Assembly (NCBI GenBank): GCA_027295475.1
Contig: JAPUKV010000209.1
Span: forward strand, 1 to 18,795
DNA: 18,795 bases
Direction: 5' to 3'
Origin: Pseudomonadota bacterium
GTDB lineage: Bacteria; Pseudomonadota; Gammaproteobacteria; Woeseiales; Woeseiaceae
In this document: positions 1 to 7,134 of the stretch, in pieces
Layout: each line of letters starts with the position of its first letter
Position numbering within the stretch: position 1 is the stretch's first letter
Position numbers and translations under genes: made by a program
The notes under the pieces: model-generated
Database searches by the model: none
What the model was told of the DNA's origin: nothing
Seen by the model: only the letters and a program-made list of their open reading frames with translations

Positions 1-1328
1 GGGCTCCAGTCGAGCCAGTCGGCTTCGCCCAGACACTCACCGACCACCTGACGGTGAACGAGCGCATCCTGTCTTACGTCCAGCGTGACCAGATGGAAAC
101 CGAATGTCCTGATTCGCCTGAGCAGGCGGCGAACGGCAAAAAGACCGGCATGTTCGCCTTTGTTTGCTATGAGGCTGCTCTCGATCATGCAAATATCAGC
201 CTCGAACTGACTCGCCTTCTCGTAGGGATAGACGTCGTCGTCGTAGGTTGCCTGCAAGCGTTGCTCAATCAGCCTGAGGAGGACCCTGTAAGGCATGTCC
301 CTGTGTCTTGACGGCACAGCGTGATACGCATTCGGAAAAATGTGGCTGTACTCATCCACTTTTTCCTGAATAGCCTTGTCTATATTTACTCGCTGGCTCG
401 ACTGACTTAATTTGCCCGAAAGTCTCGCGCATTCATCGTAATAGAGGTTGAGAATCAGCGACCTTTGTCTCGCCATAGTCGCGCGGATGGTTTTCGCGTT
501 AACGTTCGGGTTACCGTCCATGTCGCCACCGACCCACGATGCGAAGCTGACGAGGTTGGGCACGTTTAGAGACCGCGCCTCCTCGCCATAAATGCGTATG
601 GCCGCGTTCTCGATGTCTTCATAGAACGGGGGCATCGAAGGATAAAGAACGTCCGTTACAAAAAAGAGCACGTGCTCGAGCTCGTCCGAGACGCTCATCT
701 GCTCAGACGGGTGTTCGTCCGTTTGCCATCCCGTCGTTATTTGGAGTTTGATGTTCTCCAGGGAAACATGCATCTCCTGCGCCGTCATCGTCGGGTTCAA
801 CATGTCGATCAGGTGCCGCACGATCTTCTGCTCCTTTCTTAGAATCGTGCGTCGCGTCGGTTCCGTGGGATGTGCCGTGAATACGGGCTCTATACGCATC
901 CGGTTTAGCAGATCCTGAAGCGCATCCAGGCCGAAACCGGCGGCCTTCAGTTTTACGAGGGTCTCTTCGAGACCGCCCGGCTGGAATTGACCTGCTTCCC
1001 GAAGGTACTCTCGGCGCCTCCTGATCCGGTGTACTTTCTCGGCTATGTTGACCACCTGAAAATAAGTCGAGAACGATCGAATGACCTCCATCGCCAACGA
1101 CAGATCGAGGTTCTTGACGATATCGGCCAGTTCTTCGCCGGGCTTCTCATTGCCCTCGCGCCGCCGGATCGAACGCAATCGCGCGTTCTCTACGAGGTCG
1201 AACAGCTCTTCCCCACCCTGTTCTTTTAAGAGTTCGCCAACGAGGGTGCCAAGCGTGTGCACATCATGCCGTAACGGCTGGACCTTATCCTCAAAGGTTA
1301 TGTCCTGTCTGCGCAGTGCTCTTCGCAT
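1..1328 (-). CDS. ppc: Phosphoenolpyruvate carboxylase, N-terminal part (runs off the window)
   Basis: Carboxylates phosphoenolpyruvate with bicarbonate to give oxaloacetate, a cytosolic anaplerotic step feeding the TCA cycle. About 442 N-terminal residues are present out of the roughly 880-930 usual for the family. The reverse-strand translation contains the family signature VFTAHPTEPTRR (His about 153, equivalent to catalytic His138 of E. coli), GGDMDGNPNV, and DVRQDALVHRQVVGE near the window edge. The start is ATG at 1328; an in-frame TGA lies just upstream, so the start cannot move far. No strong ribosome binding site precedes it. It begins 18 bp after the yajQ stop, so it is probably translated from the same transcript. 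The reading frame is open throughout. The C-terminal half, with the remaining catalytic arginines, is outside the window. Confidence 0.96.
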   Translation of the reverse strand, partial: MRRALRRQDITFEDKVQPLRHDVHTLGTLVGELLKEQGGEELFDLVENARLRSIRRREGNEKPGEELADIVKNLDLSLAMEVIRSFSTYFQVVNIAEKVHRIRRRREYLREAGQFQPGGLEETLVKLKAAGFGLDALQDLLNRMRIEPVFTAHPTEPTRRTILRKEQKIVRHLIDMLNPTMTAQEMHVSLENIKLQITTGWQTDEHPSEQMSVSDELEHVLFFVTDVLYPSMPPFYEDIENAAIRIYGEEARSLNVPNLVSFASWVGGDMDGNPNVNAKTIRATMARQRSLILNLYYDECARLSGKLSQSSQRVNIDKAIQEKVDEYSHIFPNAYHAVPSRHRDMPYRVLLRLIEQRLQATYDDDVYPYEKASQFEADICMIESSLIANKGEHAGLFAVRRLLRRIRTFGFHLVTLDVRQDALVHRQVVGECLGEADWLDWS

Positions 1329-1346
1329 GATCTTGTCCGGACTTTT

Positions 1347-1829
1347 TCAATCGCGAAAGTTTTCGTATTGCAATGGCAAGTCGACGGCTGTGTCTTTGAG
1401 CAAGCTAATGACAGACTGGAGATCATCTCGCTTCTTGCCGCTCACCCGAAGCTTGTCGCCCTGGATCGCTGTCTGCACCTTCAGCTTGCTGCTTTTTACT
1501 GTTTTAACGAGGCTCCTTGCGAGCGGCATATCGATTCCTTTGCGCAGAACAACTTCTTGCCGCGCCTGGTCGCCCGTAAGCACGGGTTCTTCTTCTTTCA
1601 TGCAGCCTATATCGACACCTCGCTTTGCGAGTTTCTGACGAAGGATATCCAGCATTTGCTTAAGCTGAAAATCAGATTGTGTCGTGAGCGTGAGCAACTG
1701 CCCTTCAAGCTCAAACTTTGAGCCCGTTCCCTTGAAATCAAAACGCGTGCTGACTTCGCGGTTCGCCTGATCGACAGCGTTGCTTGCTTCGTGTGCGTCA
1801 AATTCGCTAACTACATCAAACGATGGCAT
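1347..1829 (-). CDS. yajQ: YajQ family nucleotide-binding protein
   Basis: A 160-residue protein, close to the usual 160-165, matching YajQ from end to end: N-terminal PSFDVVSEFD, the STRFDFKGTGSK stretch, GVDIGCMKEEEPV in the middle, and C-terminal KVQTAIQGDKLRVSGKKRDDLQ. Members have two ferredoxin-like folds, bind nucleotides or RNA, and in Xanthomonas and relatives act as cyclic-di-GMP effectors; which role applies here cannot be seen. The start is ATG at 1829, with a good Shine-Dalgarno AGAGGA about 8 bases upstream. It lies 15 bp downstream of a small acidic gene and 18 bp upstream of ppc, so the three are probably co-transcribed. The same window encodes a GGDEF-EAL protein, but no direct link is shown. 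Confidence 0.95.
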   Translation of the reverse strand: MPSFDVVSEFDAHEASNAVDQANREVSTRFDFKGTGSKFELEGQLLTLTTQSDFQLKQMLDILRQKLAKRGVDIGCMKEEEPVLTGDQARQEVVLRKGIDMPLARSLVKTVKSSKLKVQTAIQGDKLRVSGKKRDDLQSVISLLKDTAVDLPLQYENFRD

Positions 1830-1844
1830 GTGTTCGATCCTCTT

Positions 1845-2045
1845 TTATGTTTCCTGACCATTTTCCGCCTCGAGCTCATCGAGCGAGGCCGATATCGGTT
1901 CGGTGAAGGTGGGCTCCGCGTCCAGGCCGACCGACGCGTGGATAGGTACAGTGTCGTCGACGGATAGTCCTACCGAGTAGTCTGTATCGATAGTGGCCGG
2001 CGCCTCCTGATTGGTCCATGAATCGAGTAATGATCTAAAACTCAT
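1845..2045 (-). CDS. Small acidic protein of unknown function
   Basis: Unrecognised. The 66-residue product starts MSFRSLLDSW and is strongly acidic, rich in Asp, Glu, Thr and Ser, with no Cys, no signal peptide and no membrane segment. It looks largely unstructured after the first ten residues. The frame is open upstream to another ATG at 2102, but the start at 2045 is preferred. It has a GGG-containing purine stretch upstream, its N-terminus looks like a real protein start, and the best promoter candidate (2093-2121) would initiate near 2086, inside the longer version. It ends 15 bp before yajQ and probably heads the small gene-yajQ-ppc unit. That it is translated at all is inference from position, spacing and frame. 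Confidence 0.5.
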   Translation of the reverse strand: MSFRSLLDSWTNQEAPATIDTDYSVGLSVDDTVPIHASVGLDAEPTFTEPISASLDELEAENGQET

Positions 2046-2092
2046 GTCGTGGCCCTTGCCTGTCCATCCTCGCAGGCAGGTGGGGCGCCGCG

Positions 2093-2121
2093 ACAATAGC
2101 AAAAACTCCGCAAGCTGCCCA
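2093..2121 (-). promoter_or_regulatory. Candidate sigma70 promoter for the small gene-yajQ-ppc unit
   Basis: On the minus strand a TGGGCA -35-like hexamer (2116-2121, four of six to consensus) is separated by 17 bp from TATTGT (2093-2098). The latter is preceded by TG one base upstream, an extended -10. Transcription would start near 2086, giving an untranslated leader of about 40 bases before the ATG at 2045. That leader contains a possible TGCCTG/CAGGCA hairpin. This is pattern matching only. Confidence 0.35.
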
Positions 2122-2186
2122 GTTAGTTAGGCGGCATAGGGCCGCAAATCAGATGACAATGCAAAAAAGTCCAGGGACGGACCGGT

Positions 2187-3539
2187 ATGTTACAAAAAGC
2201 AACAGCGTTCGATGCTCTTCCAGCTCGGCAGCAGACCGACCGGCGCACGCCGGGATCGGTAACAGGCATTGCCCGTAGCCTGGTGGCGAGCTTGCGCGGC
2301 CTGGGCCTCCGGCCGGGCCTGCTGCCGGGCGAGTCTGGCGTTACGGCCGGTGGTGCGGATCTGCAGGTGTGGCCACGGGAGCTCGGCCGATCTGACCTGG
2401 CAGCGGAGCACTTCCTGCACCGCGTCGCCGCGCTGACTGACGGCGGCATACCGGTTACGCTGTCGCTGAGAGAGCTGGGTCCGTGCGACAGCGGCATCCA
2501 GGTTCTCGAAGACTTTTGTTCTCGTCTGCGGAACTCCCTGGGCGCGGACAAACCGCGGATGTCGAAAATCGGCCTCAGTCTGCGTTCCCATCAGATACCG
2601 CTGCAGGCTTACTTGCTGATTTCGCGCACGCTGCTTGGGAGCGGGCCGCGATACGTGATCCTGGACAGCCTGCAAATGCAGCGTCACAAGAACGACAGGG
2701 TCCAGGAGGAAACGGACAGGAACTGGTCGTTTCTGTGGCGCCAGCGAAAATCGGAGGCCTCGTTGATACCCGCTTACGGAGCGGGCGTCAGGACAGGCTG
2801 TCCACTCCTGGGCGATGAAGCCGCAGATGCCATATTGCCACTCCACGGCATGCAGGTGCCTGCGGGCTCCGCCTGGTTGCCAATCAGTCTGCACCTGGCG
2901 CGCTTTGCAGATGGCAACGGACAGATCAACTGGCCGCTGTTGCAAACCGCACTCGAAGGTTGCATCGACCTTGGCGATCAATTGCTGGACGTCCTTAGCT
3001 GGCCGACGGCGTGTCAGCGGAGCGACGCATGGTTGAACCGCAGACTTGGTATTGTAATTAGCGGTATTGGCGACCTGGTGCGAAAACGCGGTGTGGATCC
3101 TGCCGGCCTCAAATGCCTGCAATGGCTCGACGAGACCATTCTGCGATTACGAAAAACCCTGTGGGACCGGTCGCGGCTTATCGCCGGCCAGACCGACTTG
3201 TTGCCGGCACTGGCACGCTCGGATCCGTCGAAGGACCTGTGTGACCACTCACACAGACAAAACTGGCAACGCCGGTGGCGTCTGGCCCTTGCAAACTCGG
3301 CCGTAAGACATCGAAACTTGCTGGTCATGTCACCGTATTCGGTGCTGCCGGAAGGAGGCGACGTCGAGGCGGGCTTTACCGATCTCCTGCCGGTCCTGGC
3401 GCATGCCGATGCTTATGCGTTTGCCGGCCAACCACCCCTGAGTGGCTGGAATATTGAAGCGTTTAAGAGCTTTCACAGCAGGGCTTGGGCCATTATGCAA
3501 CGGCGAAATGCCCGTTCGCTCATTGCGGCCGGGGTATGA
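2187..3539 (+). CDS. Ribonucleotide reductase large-subunit-like protein lacking catalytic motifs
   Basis: A 450-residue soluble protein of uncertain function. Its second half follows the order of ribonucleotide reductase large chains (class I NrdA or class II NrdJ). SLHLARFADGNGQINW (about 233-248) parallels GSINLARFV...IDW. QLLDVLSWP (about 262-270) parallels the FLDNVIDVNxYP segment. NRRLGIVISGIGDLVRKRGV (about 281-300) parallels RRIGLGVMGFADLLxxLGI. RHRNLLVMSPYSVLPEGG (about 380-397) parallels RNxxLxxIAPTGTISxIAG. The usual NPCGEQ/NPCxE catalytic segment is replaced by a stretch around QVPAGSAW with no Cys or Glu. The first 200 residues are not recognised. The start is ATG at 2187 with a GGGACGG purine stretch upstream. 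The C-terminus may be cut short by a frameshift at 3531-3534. The assignment rests on remembered motif patterns, not a search. Confidence 0.5.
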   Translation: MLQKATAFDALPARQQTDRRTPGSVTGIARSLVASLRGLGLRPGLLPGESGVTAGGADLQVWPRELGRSDLAAEHFLHRVAALTDGGIPVTLSLRELGPCDSGIQVLEDFCSRLRNSLGADKPRMSKIGLSLRSHQIPLQAYLLISRTLLGSGPRYVILDSLQMQRHKNDRVQEETDRNWSFLWRQRKSEASLIPAYGAGVRTGCPLLGDEAADAILPLHGMQVPAGSAWLPISLHLARFADGNGQINWPLLQTALEGCIDLGDQLLDVLSWPTACQRSDAWLNRRLGIVISGIGDLVRKRGVDPAGLKCLQWLDETILRLRKTLWDRSRLIAGQTDLLPALARSDPSKDLCDHSHRQNWQRRWRLALANSAVRHRNLLVMSPYSVLPEGGDVEAGFTDLLPVLAHADAYAFAGQPPLSGWNIEAFKSFHSRAWAIMQRRNARSLIAAGV

Positions 3540-3711
3540 ACTGATATACGGTCTGTCGGCTGAGGAATTTCCGGGGACAGCATACCTGGCTCAAAGCGAT
3601 CAGGTTCAGATCATTCGGAGCGTTCCGGGTGTCAAGTACACTGGCGCCGAAAATAATTGACAGAGTTGCGTTGCGTGATGACGCAATAAACCCTGAGTTC
3701 GCGAGGATCCG

Positions 3712-5547
3712 TTGCACCAGATAACACCAGATGCTCACGGGATTGCTGTCCTGCTGCTTACCGTAGTAGCCCTCTTCCTGTTTACGCGTGACCGCATTCC
3801 ACTCGAATCCTCGAGCCTGGGAATTCTCATTGTTCTCGTCGCGGGTTTTCAGTTCTTTCCCTACGTGGGTGATGGCGTTCCCGTTGGACCGGTCGAGTTT
3901 TTTGCCGGATTTGGCAACGAGGCACTGATAACGATCTGCGCGCTGATGATTGTCGGCAAGGCGCTCGAGACGACTGGCGCGTTGCAGCCGTTGGCAACGA
4001 TCGTTGGGCGCGCATGGTCAACGCGACCGGTACTTGCCTTACTTGTCACGCTGGTGGCCGCAGCCGTGCTCAGCGCATTCATGAACAACACGCCCATCGT
4101 CGTGTTGCTGATGCCGATACTGGTCGGTGTATCGCTCAGGGTGAAGTTTCCGGTCTCGGGTGTCATGTTGCCGATGGGCCTCGCCACGATAATCGGCGGG
4201 ATGTCCACGACGATCGGGACCTCGACAAACCTTCTGGTTGTCGGCATTTCGGAAGATCTGGGCATGGAACGCCTTACGATGTTCGACTTCATGCTGCCTG
4301 TCGTCCTCGTCGGTGGCATCGGCCTCGCATTTCTATGGCTGATTGCACCTCGCTTGTTGCCGGAGCGCGACCCGCCGATGGCGGATACCTCACCGCGAGT
4401 GTTTTCGAGCCAGCTGCATATCAAGGAAGGCAGTTTCGCCGACGGCAAGAGTCTTTCCGAAGTACTCGCAAAAACCGATGGGCACATGCGTGTGGACAAG
4501 ATACAGCGCAGTGAATCCCTGTTCCTTGCCAAATTACCGTCGGTGACGCTGCAGCCTGGTGACCGTCTGTTTGTGCAAGACTCGCCGGATAACCTCAAGC
4601 ACTTTGAACGGGTTCTCGGTGCAACGCTTTACAACATTTCGGACATCGAGCACCCGGTCGATGAAGATACCCCGCTGGAAGCCGAGGGACAGCAGCTCGC
4701 GGAAGTGGTGGTGACCCGCGGTTCCCCGTTGCATTTGCGAAGCCTGGCCGCGGCGCGCTTCAGCAGCAGTTTTGGACTCTTGCCGCTGGCGGTTCACAGG
4801 GCGCGGGCACCGAGCTCTCAGGTCACCGGTGACCTCAACATGATCCGGCTCCGCGCCGGTGACGTCCTGCTGGTTCAGGGCTCGCGCGAGTCAATCGATA
4901 ACCTGAAAGCCAGCGGCAACATGCTTGTACTGGACGGCACGACCGACCTGCCGCATACACATCGCGCCAACCGGGCCCTGGCGGCCATGGCGTTCGTGGT
5001 AGTCGCCGCCGCTGTCGGCATCATGCCGATTTCCGTGAGCGCAATGATCGGCGTCGGACTGATCATGTTAATGGGTTGTTTGACCTGGCGGGATGCAGCA
5101 CATGCGCTGTCGACGCCGGTGATCATGATTATCGTGACGAGCCTGGCGCTCGGTAAGGCTCTGATGGGCACCGGCATGGCCGACTACCTCGCGATGAGTT
5201 TCGTCAATGTTGCCTCCGGCATGGAGATCCCATTCATATTGAGTGCTTTCATGCTGATTATGGCGATCCTGACCAATGTCGTCTCCAACAATGCCGCAGC
5301 CGTCATTGGCACGCCGATTGCAGTTGCGGTTGCCCAGCAGCTGAACGCCAGTCCGGAGCCTTTCGTGCTGGCAGTGCTTTTTGGTGCCAACATGAGTTAT
5401 GCGACGTCGTTCGGCTACCAGACCAACCTGCTTATCCGCAGCGCCGGCGGATATAAGTCTTCGGACTTTCTAAGGGTCGGCATACCGCTCACGGTCATCA
5501 TGTGGATCGGCTTTTCACTCATTCTGCCGCTACTCTATGACCTCTGA
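3712..5547 (+). CDS. SLC13/DASS-type permease with two TrkA-C (RCK_C) domains
   Basis: A 611-residue inner-membrane transporter of the ion-transporter superfamily. Many relatives are annotated as sodium-coupled dicarboxylate, citrate or sulfate carriers; the substrate here is unknown. The architecture is typical: an N-terminal membrane half (about 10-215) with the DASS-like GTSTNLL motif (169-175), a soluble insert with two RCK_C/TrkA-C domains (about 226-305 and 322-405, both with a QPGDRLFVQ/RAGDVLLVQ type core), and a C-terminal membrane half (about 420-610) with TNVVSNNAA (521-529) and FGYQTNLL (567-574). The start is TTG at 3712, with GAGG eight bases upstream; no ATG fits better. No clear terminator separates it from the trp promoter 17 bp beyond its stop, so some read-through into the trp attenuator is possible. 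Confidence 0.9.
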   Translation: MHQITPDAHGIAVLLLTVVALFLFTRDRIPLESSSLGILIVLVAGFQFFPYVGDGVPVGPVEFFAGFGNEALITICALMIVGKALETTGALQPLATIVGRAWSTRPVLALLVTLVAAAVLSAFMNNTPIVVLLMPILVGVSLRVKFPVSGVMLPMGLATIIGGMSTTIGTSTNLLVVGISEDLGMERLTMFDFMLPVVLVGGIGLAFLWLIAPRLLPERDPPMADTSPRVFSSQLHIKEGSFADGKSLSEVLAKTDGHMRVDKIQRSESLFLAKLPSVTLQPGDRLFVQDSPDNLKHFERVLGATLYNISDIEHPVDEDTPLEAEGQQLAEVVVTRGSPLHLRSLAAARFSSSFGLLPLAVHRARAPSSQVTGDLNMIRLRAGDVLLVQGSRESIDNLKASGNMLVLDGTTDLPHTHRANRALAAMAFVVVAAAVGIMPISVSAMIGVGLIMLMGCLTWRDAAHALSTPVIMIIVTSLALGKALMGTGMADYLAMSFVNVASGMEIPFILSAFMLIMAILTNVVSNNAAAVIGTPIAVAVAQQLNASPEPFVLAVLFGANMSYATSFGYQTNLLIRSAGGYKSSDFLRVGIPLTVIMWIGFSLILPLLYDL

Positions 5548-5563
5548 TGACAGCCTATTTCGC

Positions 5564-5592
5564 TTGACGGTGACACAAGTCGCGGAGATACT
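5564..5592 (+). promoter_or_regulatory. Candidate sigma70 promoter of the trp operon
   Basis: TTGACG (-35, 5564-5569, five of six to consensus), a 17-bp spacer, and GATACT (-10, 5587-5592, four of six) lie between the permease stop and the trp leader peptide. Predicted initiation is about 5598-5601, almost exactly at the leader ATG (5600), which would make the leader transcript leaderless. No TrpR-type operator was recognised over the promoter. Confidence 0.5.
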
Positions 5593-5599
5593 TGGTTCC

Positions 5600-5668
5600 A
5601 TGAATGCTCACTACGCGCAAGATCGGAACTGGTCGTGGCTGTCCCCGGGGGAGTGGGCGGCTGGCTGA
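5600..5668 (+). CDS. trpL: trp operon leader peptide
   Basis: A 22-codon reading frame beginning MNAHYAQDRN and ending at TGA 5666-5668. It has three Trp codons, at residues 11, 13 and 19 (TGG at 5630-5632, 5636-5638 and 5654-5656), in the segment NWSWLSPGEW. Three Trp in 22 residues, just upstream of an intrinsic terminator and trpE, is the hallmark of a ribosome-mediated attenuator. Ribosome stalling at these codons when charged tRNA-Trp is scarce should favour the antiterminator. The only Shine-Dalgarno-like sequence, GGAG at 5584-5587, is about 12 bases away and overlaps the predicted -10 box, so translation may start on a leaderless RNA. Confidence 0.85.
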   Translation: MNAHYAQDRNWSWLSPGEWAAG

Positions 5669-5702
5669 CGTTTAGCAGAGCAAAACGAACTAACAAGCCC
5701 AT
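5638..5702 (+). promoter_or_regulatory. trp attenuator: pause (1:2) and antiterminator (2:3) pairings
   Basis: Two alternative pairings share one strand. Segment 1, GCTGTCC (5638-5644), can pair with segment 2, GGGCGGC (5655-5661), in seven base pairs including G-U pairs. Segment 2, GTGGGC (5653-5658), can instead pair with segment 3, GCCCAT (5697-5702), which is the 5' edge of the terminator stem. Segment 1 abuts the second Trp codon, so a ribosome stalled at residue 11 or 13 would free segment 2 for the antiterminator. Pairings were found by eye; no energies were calculated. Confidence 0.6.
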
Positions 5703-5732
5703 CTCCGCCAGATCGTGGGGGTGGGTTTTTTT
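5698..5732 (+). terminator. trp attenuator terminator (3:4 hairpin)
   Basis: An 11-bp stem, CCCATCTCCGC (5698-5708) with GTGGGGGTGGG (5715-5725), including G-U pairs, closes a six-base loop and is followed directly by seven T (5726-5732). It ends 16 bp before the trpE start and follows the leader peptide stop by 30 bp. It should stop transcription when tryptophan is plentiful. Confidence 0.88.
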
Positions 5733-5748
5733 ATGGGTAAGGGCATAA

Positions 5749-7134
5749 ATGCAGGCACCTTTCGACATCGCAGCAGATCTGGATACGCCGGTATCGGCGT
5801 ATCTCAAGCTTCGGGACCTCAAGCCTATGTTCCTGCTCGAGAGTGTCGAGGGCGGTGAGCGGCTAGCGCGGTATTCGTTCCTTGGCTTCGGTGATGCGCT
5901 CGAGGTCCGCCTCGACGGCCAGAAATTGTCGATCGGCGACGAGGTATTCGAGTGCCCGCAGAATCAGACGGACTACCTGAACCTGCTCCGAAAGGCATTG
6001 GCGGCAGCACCGAGACCGAAGCCGTTCGTCGAGGGCCTGCCGTTCTCAGGCGGTCTCGTCGGCGTATCCGGCTATGACGTCGCGCGTTTGTTCGAACGAT
6101 TGCCGCGAAAAACCACACGGCAAGCCGGCATTCCGGAAGCGGCATTCATTGCGCCGTCATCCACACTGGTGTTCGACCACCTGACTCGACGCGTTGCCCT
6201 GCTGCACGATGGTCCTGCCGCTGAACGCGAAAGCCTGAGAAAGGAAGTGATCAAACTTTTGCGCGGAGCGATACCGTCAAACGGCAATACCATATCGACA
6301 TCCCCGGCCGTTGGCAGCATGACCGACACGCATTTTGCGGAACGGGTGGAGGCCTGCAAGGAGTACATAGCGGCTGGCGACATTTACCAGATTGTCTTGT
6401 CTGTTTTGTTTCGTGGCGAGTCGAATGTCCCGCCATTCGAGGTCTATCGTGCATTGCGGCTGCTCAACCCGTCGCCCTACATGTTTTTTCTCGAGTTCGG
6501 AGATCTGAAAGTAGTCGGGTCTTCACCGGAAGCGCTGGTCAAATTGAACGGCAGAACCGCTTCCCTGAGACCGATCGCCGGCACTATACCGCGTGGAAGA
6601 ACAGCGGAAGAGGACAGAAACAACGAGATCTCGTTGCTGGGCGATCCGAAGGAGTCCGCCGAACACGTGATGCTGGTCGACCTGGCCCGCAATGACCTTG
6701 GACGCGTCGCGGTGGCGGGCAGCGTGCAGGTCGACCCGTACCGCGCGATCGAGCGATACAGCCACGTGATGCACATCGTCAGCGGCGTGCAGGGCGAGCT
6801 GGCTCCCGAATACGATGCGTTCGATTTGTTTGCCGCGAGTTTTCCGGCCGGCACGCTCGTTGGTGCGCCCAAAGTGCGGGCTATGGAAATAATCGAGGAA
6901 ATGGAAGATGTTGGTCGCGGTCTTTACGCTGGCACGGCCGGTTACTATGGCAATGGCGGTGATATGGACCAGGCGATCACAATCCGCACGCTCGTGTTCA
7001 ACGGCAACGAGTACAGTTATCAGGCCGGCGCGGGCATCGTCGCAGACAGCGTGCCGCAGCGGGAGTTCCAGGAAGTCCTCGCCAAGAGCGCAATTCTTCG
7101 CCGGGCCCTCGAGATCGCGGGGGAGGGCTTATGA
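5749..7134 (+). CDS. trpE: Anthranilate synthase component I
   Basis: Converts chorismate to anthranilate using ammonia supplied by TrpG; the committed step of tryptophan synthesis. The 461 residues carry the tryptophan feedback site motif LLES (29-32) near the N-terminus. The chorismate-binding fold shows PIAGT (275-279), DLARNDLGR (311-319), YSHVMH (337-342), GAPKVRAMEIIEE (372-384) and the C-terminal GAGIVADS (427-434). The start is ATG at 5749, preceded by AAGGG. The segment DIYQIVLSVLF (211-221) lacks the Arg normally found in the SQRF/SRRF position of many TrpE proteins, a small oddity. It overlaps trpG by 4 bp. Expression is presumably controlled both by attenuation and by feedback inhibition. 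Confidence 0.97.
   Translation: MQAPFDIAADLDTPVSAYLKLRDLKPMFLLESVEGGERLARYSFLGFGDALEVRLDGQKLSIGDEVFECPQNQTDYLNLLRKALAAAPRPKPFVEGLPFSGGLVGVSGYDVARLFERLPRKTTRQAGIPEAAFIAPSSTLVFDHLTRRVALLHDGPAAERESLRKEVIKLLRGAIPSNGNTISTSPAVGSMTDTHFAERVEACKEYIAAGDIYQIVLSVLFRGESNVPPFEVYRALRLLNPSPYMFFLEFGDLKVVGSSPEALVKLNGRTASLRPIAGTIPRGRTAEEDRNNEISLLGDPKESAEHVMLVDLARNDLGRVAVAGSVQVDPYRAIERYSHVMHIVSGVQGELAPEYDAFDLFAASFPAGTLVGAPKVRAMEIIEEMEDVGRGLYAGTAGYYGNGGDMDQAITIRTLVFNGNEYSYQAGAGIVADSVPQREFQEVLAKSAILRRALEIAGEGL

Noticed and set aside
1081..1721. Plus-strand open frames over ppc and yajQ
   Set aside because: They are antisense to two firmly identified genes and carry no motifs of their own.
2190..3122. 310-codon minus-strand frame opposite the RNR-like gene
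   Set aside because: The plus-strand frame is longer and shows RNR-like motifs. The antisense product is rich in Arg, Gln and Ala with no recognisable fold and no ribosome binding site.
3442..3660. Separate 72-codon plus-strand gene
   Set aside because: Its first 32 codons overlap the RNR-like gene out of frame. Only the last 40 look coding, which is better explained by a frameshift than by a separate gene.
3671..3686. TTGCGT/ACGCAA hairpin before the permease
   Set aside because: A six-bp stem with no T-run. It is too weak to call a terminator or an operator.
5684..5695. Possible TrpR operator-like GAACTAAC
   Set aside because: It lacks the symmetric CTAG-TTAACTAG form and lies within the leader transcript rather than over the promoter.
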